Origin: Gardnerella leopoldii | GTDB taxonomy: Bacteria; Actinomycetota; Actinomycetes; Actinomycetales; Bifidobacteriaceae | Assembly: GCF_003293675.1 (NCBI RefSeq) | Contig: NZ_CP029984.1 | Location: 62,001 to 126,000 of the forward strand | DNA length: 64,000 bases | Direction: 5' to 3' | Shown: positions 45,013 to 52,970 of the stretch, piece after piece | How the letters are laid out: each line of letters starts with the position of its first letter | Position numbering within the stretch: position 1 is the first letter of the stretch | Made by a program: the position numbers and the translations under genes | The notes under the pieces: generated by a model | Seen by the model: only the letters and a program-made list of their open reading frames with translations | Told to the model about the DNA's origin: nothing | The model's database searches: none

Positions 45013-45561
45013 ATGACTATAGCTGTGTGCCCCGGCTCGTATGATCCAGTCACTGCCGGCCATTTAGACGTAATACAACGTTGTACGCATCTATTTGATG
45101 AAGTACATGTGCTAGTTGCGGTAAATGCTGCAAAGACTCCGTTATTTCCTGAATCTGAGCGCGTAAAAATTATTCAAGAAGCAATAAATAATTTGCCGCA
45201 AGCTCAGAATAGTTTCAATCGCAATTGCAAAATAGTAGTAACTTCAACAGCTGGTTTGATTACTGATTACTGTACAAAAGTTGGTGCTACAGTAATCGTA
45301 AAAGGCTTACGTCAAAACGGTGATTATGAGGCAGAACTTGGAATGGCGCTAGTGAACCGCAAATTAGCAGGTATCGAAACGCTTTTTCTGCCTGCTGATC
45401 CTGTGCTTGAGCATGTTTCAAGCTCTGTGGTTAAAGATGTTGCTCGTCATGGGGGAAATGTTACTGGCATGGTTCCAGATAACGTAATACCCTTATTAAA
45501 AAAGCTTTTTAATGAACAATCATTAGGCGTAGATAATAATTCATCTATGCTGAACAATTGA
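45013..45561 (+). CDS. coaD: Phosphopantetheine adenylyltransferase
   Basis: Penultimate step of coenzyme A synthesis. It is 182 residues, somewhat longer than the usual 160 at the C-terminus. [16 protein letters not shown] contains the TxGH nucleotidyltransferase motif, followed by [25 protein letters not shown] and [20 protein letters not shown] box ends 7 bases before the ATG and no Shine-Dalgarno sequence is seen, so it may be leaderless. Followed 15 bases later by the SepIVA-like gene. Confidence 0.94.
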   Translation: MTIAVCPGSYDPVTAGHLDVIQRCTHLFDEVHVLVAVNAAKTPLFPESERVKIIQEAINNLPQAQNSFNRNCKIVVTSTAGLITDYCTKVGATVIVKGLRQNGDYEAELGMALVNRKLAGIETLFLPADPVLEHVSSSVVKDVARHGGNVTGMVPDNVIPLLKKLFNEQSLGVDNNSSMLNN

Positions 45562-45576
45562 ACAGGAGAGTAGAAG

Positions 45577-46614
45577 ATGACAAATAAAAATGAACTTACT
45601 GACGCAACTTCTGGATTATCTAGTGAAGGAGACGACACAATGGAGCGCGAAGTGCAAGTTGATCGCAATCAAAAGCTTCCATTGCATCCGGTTCTTGCAG
45701 ATGAAGAAGATGCTCAAGACGGCGTTGTAAATACAACGCAATCCGACGTGCGAAGTGCGCGTGAAGGCGACCTATTACTTGATGCAGATGCTGATAATAC
45801 AGAAACGTCATCTGTTGCGGCAGTTGGAAGTGTTTCTGCTGCGGAAGATGTGCGAGATAATGGCGCTGATAGTGCAAATAAGAACAATAAAAATAGCAAA
45901 GCAGCTTCTTCGCCAGCATCATTTTCTCCTTTCCCTCTTCCAGATTTACGAGAAAGAGAAGACGGTGGCGTTATTGACTTTGAAGAAAATGAATCTGAAA
46001 CTTCAAAAGTAGCTGCAGAAGCAGTAAGCGATGAAGTGCGCTCAAAGAGTCGCGCTGAATTTACAACAGTTTACGACATTATTGATGCAATGGAAGCAGC
46101 CCTTTCGGAAGCAAAGAATGTTCTGTTTGCTGCAGGAATGGTAAAAATTGATCGCGATGAGTTCGTTGACCAGTTAGCGCGTTTGAAAGATATGCTTCCT
46201 GTGCAATTGGAGCGAGCTTCTGCATTAATGCGAGAAGCAGAGCGACGTTTGCGTACAGCGCAAGCACAAGCAAGCTCTATTGTTTCCTCAGCGCAATCTC
46301 AATCTGCAGAAATAATTGAAGAAGCGCAAGAGCGTGCTCAATTCTTAGCAGGTCAAGAAAACGTAACGGCTTTAGCAAAACAGAAAGCTCGCGATATTCT
46401 CGCTATTGCGCAAGCAAAATCAGACAAGCTTACGCAAGGTGCGGATCAGTATTGCGCAACTGTTATGGAAGGCTTAAAGCAGCAGCTAGATAAATTAGAG
46501 CAAGACGTGCAAGCGGGTCAGCGAGTGTTAGAAGATCGTCGCCGAGCTGCAGCGCACGTACAAAACGACATTAGCTCATCATTGTATGACGATGATGAAG
46601 AGGAAAGGAATTAG
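45577..46614 (+). CDS. DivIVA-domain-like coiled-coil protein, SepIVA-like
   Basis: A 345-residue protein with an acidic, low-complexity N-terminal half (1-150) and a long coiled coil (about 155-335) beginning TVYDIIDAMEAALSEAKNV. Gene order coaD - this - DUF177 - rpmF matches the mycobacterial locus of SepIVA, a DivIVA-domain septation factor. The coiled-coil part resembles that family, so a role in cell division or cell-pole organisation is inferred. GGAGAGTAG precedes the ATG. Confidence 0.72.
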   Translation: MTNKNELTDATSGLSSEGDDTMEREVQVDRNQKLPLHPVLADEEDAQDGVVNTTQSDVRSAREGDLLLDADADNTETSSVAAVGSVSAAEDVRDNGADSANKNNKNSKAASSPASFSPFPLPDLREREDGGVIDFEENESETSKVAAEAVSDEVRSKSRAEFTTVYDIIDAMEAALSEAKNVLFAAGMVKIDRDEFVDQLARLKDMLPVQLERASALMREAERRLRTAQAQASSIVSSAQSQSAEIIEEAQERAQFLAGQENVTALAKQKARDILAIAQAKSDKLTQGADQYCATVMEGLKQQLDKLEQDVQAGQRVLEDRRRAAAHVQNDISSSLYDDDEEERN

Positions 46615-46616
46615 TA

Positions 46617-47246
46617 ATGGCTTCGCATCCATCCCAATCACCATGGGCTGTTCCAGTAGCGCAAATGGCTGCGCGCGCTGGTAGTAGCATGTCGTTGCAT
46701 CGCGTATTTCCGGCGCCGGAAGGCATTGGAGATTACGTTATTGGCGTAAAGCCAGGCAGCGATGTTATGGTTGATGGCGATTTTGATGCTGTGGTTGACG
46801 GCTTAATGTTTCAGGGCAGTATTACTGCTCCGGTGCATGCAGAATGTACTCGATGCTTGATGCCGCTTCGTCGCGATTGGAAAGTGGATGTGTGTGTATT
46901 CTTCCCATATGCTGACTCGCGTTCTAATCGTTCTGATAATCGCAATACTCGTGGCGATGCGGATGAAGCTGAATCGCAAATTTGGGATGAAAATGACGAG
47001 TCAGGCAATGTGTATCCGCTAGTTGCGGGTGGCGATTTTGCGGATATTGAGGCTCTTATTCGCGACACGATGGTAAGTGAGTTGCCGTTGCAGCCGTTGT
47101 GCGAGCCGGATTGCCGCGGACTTTGCTCTCAGTGTGGCGAAAACTTAAACGAGCATCCAGATCATCATCACGACGTTACGGATATTCGTTTTGCTGCTTT
47201 AGAGGATTTGAAAGCTCAGCTTGAGCAGAATGAAGAGCGGCATTAA
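46617..47246 (+). CDS. YceD/DUF177 family protein
   Basis: A 209-residue protein of the DUF177 family, commonly the gene before rpmF and linked to 23S rRNA or ribosome assembly in plants and bacteria. It has an N-terminal beta-rich half, CTRCLMPLRRDW, an acidic insertion with QIWDENDE, and the C-terminal C-x-x-C cluster EPDCRGLCSQCGENLNEHPDHHHD. GAGGAAAGG lies upstream. It starts 2 bases after the SepIVA-like stop. 52-bp array F begins a few bases after its stop. Confidence 0.88.
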   Translation: MASHPSQSPWAVPVAQMAARAGSSMSLHRVFPAPEGIGDYVIGVKPGSDVMVDGDFDAVVDGLMFQGSITAPVHAECTRCLMPLRRDWKVDVCVFFPYADSRSNRSDNRNTRGDADEAESQIWDENDESGNVYPLVAGGDFADIEALIRDTMVSELPLQPLCEPDCRGLCSQCGENLNEHPDHHHDVTDIRFAALEDLKAQLEQNEERH

Positions 47247-47257
47247 TTTTAGCGAGT

Positions 47258-47430
47258 TGTAAAGTTTCTGCCGTTTTTGAGCTGATTCCCGACCGAAACT
47301 TTACAGTAGTGTAAAGAAAAGGTCGTTTGCGCGCCTTATTTCGACCGAAACTTTACAGTAGTGTAAAGAAAAGGTCGTTTTTGGGCTGAAAAGCGGCATA
47401 AACTGCGCACGTTTGTAAAGTTTCTGTCGC
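47258..47430. repeat. 52-bp dyad array F (4 units)
   Basis: Anchors at 47258, 47310, 47362 and 47414, exactly 52 bp apart. The two inner units have right arms GTAAAGAAAAGGTCG while left arms are CCGAAACTTTAC, so only the core CTTTAC-N6-GTAAAG is symmetric. It lies between the DUF177 gene and rpmF. Confidence 0.93.
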
Positions 47431-47526
47431 ACTAAAGAGAAATTAGGTTGCGCAATTTGTACGGCGCTTGCTGTAATATACAGAACGCTTAAGCTCAATC
47501 GATTGAACGAAATAGAGGAAAGAATT

Positions 47527-47721
47527 ATGGCACTGCCTAAGTACAAGACCTCGCGTGCTAATACGCATTCGCGTCGCGCTAATTGGAAGGCGTCTGCCGT
47601 GCAGACTGTGACTTGCCCGAACTGCGGTTCTCAGGCATTCCCACACATGGCTTGCCCATCTTGCGGAACCTTCCGTGGTCGTGTTTACCGTGAAGCTATT
47701 CGCTCCGAGCACACCAAGTAG
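47527..47721 (+). CDS. rpmF: 50S ribosomal protein L32, zinc form
   Basis: Large-subunit protein of 64 residues. [20 protein letters not shown] starts it, and [18 protein letters not shown] is a zinc ribbon with four cysteines. The ATG at 47527 follows GAGGAAAG and was preferred to a start 8 codons upstream. It is separated from the DUF177 gene by array F. Confidence 0.96.
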   Translation: MALPKYKTSRANTHSRRANWKASAVQTVTCPNCGSQAFPHMACPSCGTFRGRVYREAIRSEHTK

Positions 47722-47734
47722 GTTTTATTAACAG

Positions 47735-47772
47735 AAACCCTGCCATCGACGGGTGGCAGGGTTTTTCTTTTT
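47735..47772 (+). terminator. Intrinsic terminator after rpmF
   Basis: AAACCCTGCCA / TGGCAGGGTTT stem with T-rich tail. Between convergent rpmF and rnc. Confidence 0.92.
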
Positions 47773-47781
47773 CTTGCGTAT

Positions 47782-47808
47782 TGTGGCTGTGAGGGGTGGG
47801 TGTTACTT
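47782..47808 (+). repeat. Copy of dispersed GTGGGTGTTACTT repeat
   Basis: 27-mer matching 1066-1092 (minus) at 25 positions. Its right end overlaps the stop codon of rnc. Confidence 0.55.
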
Positions 47809-48624
47809 ACGCGCGTCGAGTGCGTGCCAAGCGATTTCGGCGGCTGCGAGTTGCGCTTTTCGTTTGCTAGAGCCACTTCCGACTCCCAGCACTTCGTCGC
47901 CATCCTTATGCGCCAAAACCGCGCGAGCCTCAAATACTGGTGCGTATTCTGGCCCAGAAACAGCCATTCGATACTCTGGATCTTCCAAACCCATATCGTG
48001 AGCTTTGACTGTAAGCGAAGTCTTCCAATCGAGAGCTGGTCCTTCAGTTAGCACTTCCGCCAAAGTGTCGTCAATCAAACGATGCACAACTCTGCGAGCT
48101 TCATCAATTCCATGCTCAACAAAAGTTGCGCCAATAAGCGCTTCAACAATATCGCACAAAATTGAATCTTTATTATTTCCGCCCTGCTCCATTTCTCCGC
48201 GACCGAGAAGAATATACGCGCCAACATGCAGCTTTTCGCGCGCAACAGCAGAAAGCGCCCATTCAGACACAGCTTTCGCTCGCATCTTTGCAAGCTGACC
48301 TTCAGTCATGTCTGGATGTGCAGAAAACAGCGTTTCCGTAGAAACTAACTCAAGCACAGCATCGCCCAAAAACTCAAGTCGCTCATAATTTCGTGTGCCA
48401 GGATGCTCGTGCGAGAACGAGCGGTGGGTGAGTGCTTCTACCAAAAGATCCGGCGAAATAGTTGTGCCTAAAGCGTTCAAAAGTTCCTGCGTTGGGTCTC
48501 CAGGACGTGTTTCATCGCCATCTAATCTCAAAACTCCATCTTCGTTGTGTTGCGCATGTGAGTTGTTTTGATTATTTTGATTGTGTTTGCTCTGCATATT
48601 TTGTTGATTGTTCTGAGTTTTCAT
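47803..48624 (-). CDS. rnc: Ribonuclease III
   Basis: Processes double-stranded RNA, including rRNA precursors. It is 273 residues. The catalytic domain has ERLEFLGDAVLELV with the acidic residues; a C-terminal double-stranded RNA-binding domain starts near DWKTSLTVKAHDMG and ends SSKRKAQLAAAEIAWHAL. The first 35 residues are an Asn/Gln/His-rich extension not needed for the family. In most actinobacteria rnc follows rpmF in the same direction; here it is convergent. Confidence 0.95.
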   Translation of the reverse strand: MKTQNNQQNMQSKHNQNNQNNSHAQHNEDGVLRLDGDETRPGDPTQELLNALGTTISPDLLVEALTHRSFSHEHPGTRNYERLEFLGDAVLELVSTETLFSAHPDMTEGQLAKMRAKAVSEWALSAVAREKLHVGAYILLGRGEMEQGGNNKDSILCDIVEALIGATFVEHGIDEARRVVHRLIDDTLAEVLTEGPALDWKTSLTVKAHDMGLEDPEYRMAVSGPEYAPVFEARAVLAHKDGDEVLGVGSGSSKRKAQLAAAEIAWHALDARK

Positions 48625-48751
48625 AGCACGTATTATTATAGTCCTACTACCAACACAAGCGCTTTTAAGCTTCGTGTTCGCATTTGCGATCGCATTTTTC
48701 CATATTCCTTCTATATCCTTTCGTATAAGTGTTCAGCTATATTTGTGGATT

Positions 48752-50848
48752 ATGCCTACGTATGATTTGGGATTAGAACGAGTTTCGCTAGAATTTGCTA
48801 CAAAAACGATTTTTACAGACGTAACTCAAGGTGTTTTTGAAGGCGACAGAATAGGTATTGTTGGAAAAAATGGTGACGGAAAGTCAACGCTACTTCGGCT
48901 ACTTGCCGGTACAATGCAGCCTGATTCTGGTCGCGTTACAAAGCGCGGAGGGCTTACTTTTGGCATGTTGGATCAGCGTGATCCATTGGACGATAACGCA
49001 ACTGTGCGCGAGGCTGCTCTTGAAAATCGCGAAGATTACGAGTGGGCTGCAGATCAGCGTTCACGCGAAATTGTAGAAGCGCTTCTTGGTGGCATAAATT
49101 TGGAAGCAAAAGTAGGCACGCTTTCTGGAGGCCAGCGCAGGCGCGCAGATTTAGCAAGATTATTGTTGCACGATTGGGATATTTTGGCTTTGGATGAGCC
49201 TACGAATCATTTGGACGTTGTGACGATTCATTGGCTTGCGGAGCATCTTCTTCACCGTTGGCAGGACGGTCAAGGTGCGCTTTTGATTGTGACGCACGAC
49301 CGTTGGTTCTTGGATGAGGTTTGCACTTCGATGTGGGAAGTGCACGACGGCGTAATTGATCCTTTCGAGGGTGGTTACAGCGCTTATATGATGCAACGCG
49401 TGGAGCGTGAACGCCAAGCGGATGTGCGCGAAGAGCGTCGCAGAAATTTGGCAAGAAAAGAGTTAGCTTGGCTTTCTAGGGGTGCTCGTGCGCGTTCTAC
49501 TAAGCAAAAATTCCACGTAAAGCAAGCGCGTGAGCTTATTGCAGATGTGCCGCCGCTAAGAGACACTCTTGAATTGAAGAAAATGGCAACTTCGCGTCTT
49601 GGTAAGCAAGTTGTTGATTTAATTGACGTTACGCAAATTTTCGACAACGCTCAGCAGCTAAAAAATATCGATCCGGATATTGTAGAAAACGCATCTTTAG
49701 GTGAAGATAATGCAGAAAAATCAAATAAAGTCGATATCGTAGAATCTGCTTTTGCGCAACCAACTCACGTAGGAAGCGTTACTATTGCTGTTGACGAGAG
49801 TCAAGAAAATTCTTTTGAAAATACTGCGGAAAATACTTCTGAAAATACTGCTACGAGCGCAGAAAACATTGCAGAAACTTCAGCTGCATCGCGCAAAACT
49901 ATTACTGGACGCATGATTTTAGACGATGCAACTTGGCTTATAGGCCCAGGCGATCGTTTTGGAATTGTGGGTGCGAATGGAGCAGGAAAATCAACATTAT
50001 TAAGCATTATTGACGGGTCTCTAAAGCCTACGCTTGGACACGTAAATATCGGCAAGACTGTAAAATTTGCTGTGCTTTCGCAGCGGCTAGAAGAGCTTGA
50101 AAAGCTTGGAAAATATAAAGTAAAAGAAGTTTTAAGTCGCTATAAGCCTAGCTATATTATCGATGGCAAAGAAGTGACTCCAGGTCAGCTTATGGAAAGG
50201 CTTGGTTTTAAGCCCGAGCAGCTTATGACACCAATTGCGGATCTTTCGGGCGGTCAAAAGCGCCGTATGCAGTTGCTGCTGATTTTGCTAAACGAGCCAA
50301 ACGTGCTGATTATGGATGAGCCTGGAAACGATCTTGACACTGACATGCTTGCAGTTATGGAGGATTTGCTCGATACTTGGCCCGGCACTTTGATTGTTGT
50401 TTCGCACGATCGCTACTTGCTTGAGCGCGTAACAGACCAGCAATTTGCGCTTATTGACGGCAAAATTCGTCATCTTCCAGGCGGTGTAGATGAGTATTTG
50501 CAAATTGTAGAAAAGTTGCAGCGTGATCACGAAAATAGCATTAGTACTGCGAGTACTGTGAATGCTTCAAGTACTGCAAATTCTACAACTAAAGAAAGTT
50601 CAGAAAGTACAGTAGCTGAGCCAAAACTTACAGGCAAAGCCTATCACGATGCTGCAAGGCGAGTTTCTGCAATCGAGCGAAAACTTACAAAGCTTGAAGA
50701 AGAAAAGTCGCAAATTGAAGCGCAAATGGCTGCGCATAACCCAAGTGACTTTGTTGGACTTCAATCTCTTAACGAAGATCTCCAAAAAAACGAGCAAGAA
50801 ACCAGTGCTCTTGAGGATGAGTGGATGAAGCTTTCTGAGCAGCTTTAG
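48752..50848 (+). CDS. ABC-F family ATPase (Uup-like)
   Basis: Soluble protein with two ABC domains and no membrane segments, 698 residues. Domain 1: GIVGKNGDGKSTLLRLL, LSGGQRRRADLARLLL, LALDEPTNHLDV. Domain 2: GIVGANGAGKSTLLSII, LSGGQKRRMQLLLILL, MDEPGNDLDT. C-terminal coiled coil (about 635-698) as in Uup, which acts on DNA or ribosomes. The interdomain linker has an ENTSENTA-type repeat (about 49803-49876), and another short Ser/Thr/Ala repeat precedes the coiled coil. The start at 48752 is chosen for the family N-terminus; ribosome-binding site weak. Confidence 0.92.
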   Translation: MPTYDLGLERVSLEFATKTIFTDVTQGVFEGDRIGIVGKNGDGKSTLLRLLAGTMQPDSGRVTKRGGLTFGMLDQRDPLDDNATVREAALENREDYEWAADQRSREIVEALLGGINLEAKVGTLSGGQRRRADLARLLLHDWDILALDEPTNHLDVVTIHWLAEHLLHRWQDGQGALLIVTHDRWFLDEVCTSMWEVHDGVIDPFEGGYSAYMMQRVERERQADVREERRRNLARKELAWLSRGARARSTKQKFHVKQARELIADVPPLRDTLELKKMATSRLGKQVVDLIDVTQIFDNAQQLKNIDPDIVENASLGEDNAEKSNKVDIVESAFAQPTHVGSVTIAVDESQENSFENTAENTSENTATSAENIAETSAASRKTITGRMILDDATWLIGPGDRFGIVGANGAGKSTLLSIIDGSLKPTLGHVNIGKTVKFAVLSQRLEELEKLGKYKVKEVLSRYKPSYIIDGKEVTPGQLMERLGFKPEQLMTPIADLSGGQKRRMQLLLILLNEPNVLIMDEPGNDLDTDMLAVMEDLLDTWPGTLIVVSHDRYLLERVTDQQFALIDGKIRHLPGGVDEYLQIVEKLQRDHENSISTASTVNASSTANSTTKESSESTVAEPKLTGKAYHDAARRVSAIERKLTKLEEEKSQIEAQMAAHNPSDFVGLQSLNEDLQKNEQETSALEDEWMKLSEQL
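49803..49876 (+). repeat. Tandem repeat in the ABC-F interdomain linker
   Basis: Copies of GAAAATACT-type units, translated as ENT / ENTS / ENTA, in frame between the two ATPase domains. Confidence 0.65.
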
Positions 50849-50914
50849 TACAAAATTGCTGCGCGCTAAGAAGAAGAAATAGAAGATAACAGCCACGTGC
50901 TAAATTTGTGAGGT

Positions 50915-51676
50915 ATGACTCAAATCAAGGATATGTTGGAATCTGTAAAACCAATTCGCGTTGACGGTCGTAATGTTGACGAGCTCCGACCTGTGCGCAT
51001 AACACGTAAATTTACTGATGTTCCTGAAGGTTCTGTGCTTATTGAGTGTGGCAATACGCGCGTAATGTGCACTGCAACTTTTACGGTTGGTGTGCCTCGT
51101 TGGCGTAGAGATTCCGGTTTGGGTTGGGTAACTGCCGAATATTCTATGCTTCCTAGAGCAACAGCTGAGCGAACTGATCGCGAATCTGTGCGTGGAAAAA
51201 TTGGTGGTCGCACTCACGAAATTAGTCGTCTTATTGGTCGCTGCTTGCGCGGTGTAGTCGATATGAAAGCAATGGGTGAGTGCCAGATTCAAATTGATTG
51301 CGACGTGTTGCAAGCGGATGGTGGAACTCGTACTGCTTCTGTAACTGGAGCTTATGTAGCTTTGGTAGATGCGCTTAATTGGGCAGAAAAGAATGGTCAT
51401 ATTCGCTCTGCTGCAAGTGTTATTAAGGATTCTATTTCCGCTGTTTCTGTAGGCGTTATTAACGGCACGCCTATGCTTGATTTGCCTTATGTTGAAGACA
51501 GTCAAGCTATGACAGATATGAACGTAGCTATGACAGGTTCCGGCACTTTCATTGAAATTCAAGGCACTGCAGAACATCGTCCATTTAATCGCGACGAATT
51601 AAATACGTTACTTGATTTGGCAACTAAAGGTAATCGCGAATTGCAAGCTGCTCAAAAAGCCGCTTTAGCAAAATAG
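50915..51676 (+). CDS. rph: Ribonuclease PH
   Basis: Phosphorolytic 3'-exonuclease that trims tRNA precursors. It is 253 residues. [39 protein letters not shown] and [14 protein letters not shown], with [22 protein letters not shown] later, are typical. GTGAGGT immediately precedes the ATG. Its neighbour rdgB, 22 bases downstream, is the usual partner. Confidence 0.96.
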   Translation: MTQIKDMLESVKPIRVDGRNVDELRPVRITRKFTDVPEGSVLIECGNTRVMCTATFTVGVPRWRRDSGLGWVTAEYSMLPRATAERTDRESVRGKIGGRTHEISRLIGRCLRGVVDMKAMGECQIQIDCDVLQADGGTRTASVTGAYVALVDALNWAEKNGHIRSAASVIKDSISAVSVGVINGTPMLDLPYVEDSQAMTDMNVAMTGSGTFIEIQGTAEHRPFNRDELNTLLDLATKGNRELQAAQKAALAK

Positions 51677-51698
51677 AAGAGATTGAAGGAGAACGGGC

Positions 51699-52385
51699 GT
51701 GAAGCTTATTGTGGCAACACATAATGAGGGAAAACTCGTTGAAATTAAGCAAATTTTAGAGGAGCAATTGTCGAAGCTGGCAAACAGTTTCGAGTTAGTA
51801 ACTGCAGGTTCTCTTGGCTTGCCTGATCCTGTGGAAACTGGCGTGACTTTTGAACAGAATGCTTTGCTCAAAGCGCGTGATGTTGCTGCAAGAACAGGTT
51901 ATCCTGCTATTGCAGACGATTCGGGTCTTATTGTCGACGTGCTTGGTGCTGCCCCTGGTATTCTTTCTGCCAGGTGGAGTGGTGTGCATGGGGACGATAA
52001 AGCTAATAATGAGCTTCTTTTGCGCCAACTTTCTGATATTCCAGATCAATGTCGTACTGCTCGTTTTCGTTGTGCTGCAGCTCTTGCTATTCCGGATGGG
52101 TGCAGTGAGGTTCCTGAAGGCAGTGTTATGTCGCATTCTCACGGCTTTGAGACTGTTCGAGTCGGAGAAATGGTTGGTCACTTGTTGCGCGAGGTGCACG
52201 GAACTAACGGTTTCGGCTATGATCCGCTATTTGTGCCAGATCTTCAGCCTATTCGCGATGGTGTGCAAATGAAAGATTTGACTAGCGCGGAGCTGACTCA
52301 AGAAGAAAAGAATGCTATTTCGCACAGAGGTAATGCTTTGCGCGCGCTTTTGCCGGAGTTGCAGGCATTATTTATTACCGAATAA
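51699..52385 (+). CDS. rdgB: XTP/dITP diphosphatase (HAM1/RdgB family), GTG start
   Basis: Removes non-canonical purine nucleotides (XTP, dITP, ITP). It is 228 residues. KLIVATHNEGKLVEIKQIL, the substrate loop AIADDSGLIVDVL and GTNGFGYDPLFV match the family. The start is GTG, 7 bases after GAAGGAG. Follows rph. The last residues run to within 40 bases of the tRNA genes. Confidence 0.96.
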   Translation: MKLIVATHNEGKLVEIKQILEEQLSKLANSFELVTAGSLGLPDPVETGVTFEQNALLKARDVAARTGYPAIADDSGLIVDVLGAAPGILSARWSGVHGDDKANNELLLRQLSDIPDQCRTARFRCAAALAIPDGCSEVPEGSVMSHSHGFETVRVGEMVGHLLREVHGTNGFGYDPLFVPDLQPIRDGVQMKDLTSAELTQEEKNAISHRGNALRALLPELQALFITE

Positions 52386-52416
52386 GCATTTATTACTGAA
52401 TAAGCGAAAAATTTCG

Positions 52417-52497
52417 TGCGCGAGATGGGACTTGAACCCACACGTCGTAAGACACAGGAACCTAAATCCTGCGCGTCTACCATTCCGCCACTCGCGC
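52417..52497 (-). tRNA. tRNA-Leu (anticodon TAG)
   Basis: Class II tRNA with a long variable arm. Acceptor stem GCGCGAG / CTCGCGC, discriminator A, anticodon loop TTTAGGT. The 3' CCA is not encoded. Reads CUN leucine codons, mainly CUA. Confidence 0.93.
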
Positions 52498-52567
52498 ATA
52501 GACTCATATAAATAATCGAGCGAATAAAAACAAATCAAAAGTATTAATACACTCGAGCGAGTCAGAG

Positions 52568-52640
52568 AGCCGCTTGACAGAATCGAACTGTCGACCTTCT
52601 CATTACGAGGGAGACGCTCTACCGACTGAGCTAAAGCGGC
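52568..52640 (-). tRNA. tRNA-Thr (anticodon CGT)
   Basis: Acceptor stem GCCGCTT / AAGCGGC, T-arm GTTCGATTC, anticodon loop CTCGTAA with U33 and CGT. Reads ACG. Lies 70 bases from tRNA-Leu on the same strand. Confidence 0.93.
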
Positions 52641-52781
52641 ATGTTGCCCGAGACGCATTCGCGACTCGCGCACAAATCAATTACTATATATCATATTTTT
52701 AAATTTGTCCAATGGGCGCGCCGTACAAAATATAATAGTCATTAAGCAAGTATTGCATAGTTTGTATTGCAATTCGTTTAG

Positions 52782-52843
52782 TGTGGCGCGAGTTTTGTGG
52801 GATTTCTTTCCTCGCAGGCGCGACGACCTGCTTTCGCGCAGCA
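52782..52843. repeat. 62-bp GC-rich structured repeat, copy 2
   Basis: Nearly identical to 35727-35788 with two differences. Same two-stem structure. Lies between tRNA-Thr and pgi. Confidence 0.9.
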
Positions 52844-52970
52844 CCAGTGTGATTGTGTTCATTTTTGTGTTAAGCTTCGCGTGTTTCTGTCTGCTTTTGT
52901 GAGTATCTTGTGAATTGGACTATAGTGACGATTGCTGTCACGTAAGTTGAAGAAATGAAAGGACCTAGAA

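Noticed and set aside
50900..51577. Long minus-strand frame opposite rph
   Set aside because: Antisense shadow with no start signal; rph is certain.
52705..52902. Short plus-strand ORF between tRNA-Thr and pgi
   Set aside because: It is formed by the 62-bp repeat and flanking AT-rich DNA, with no ribosome-binding site.
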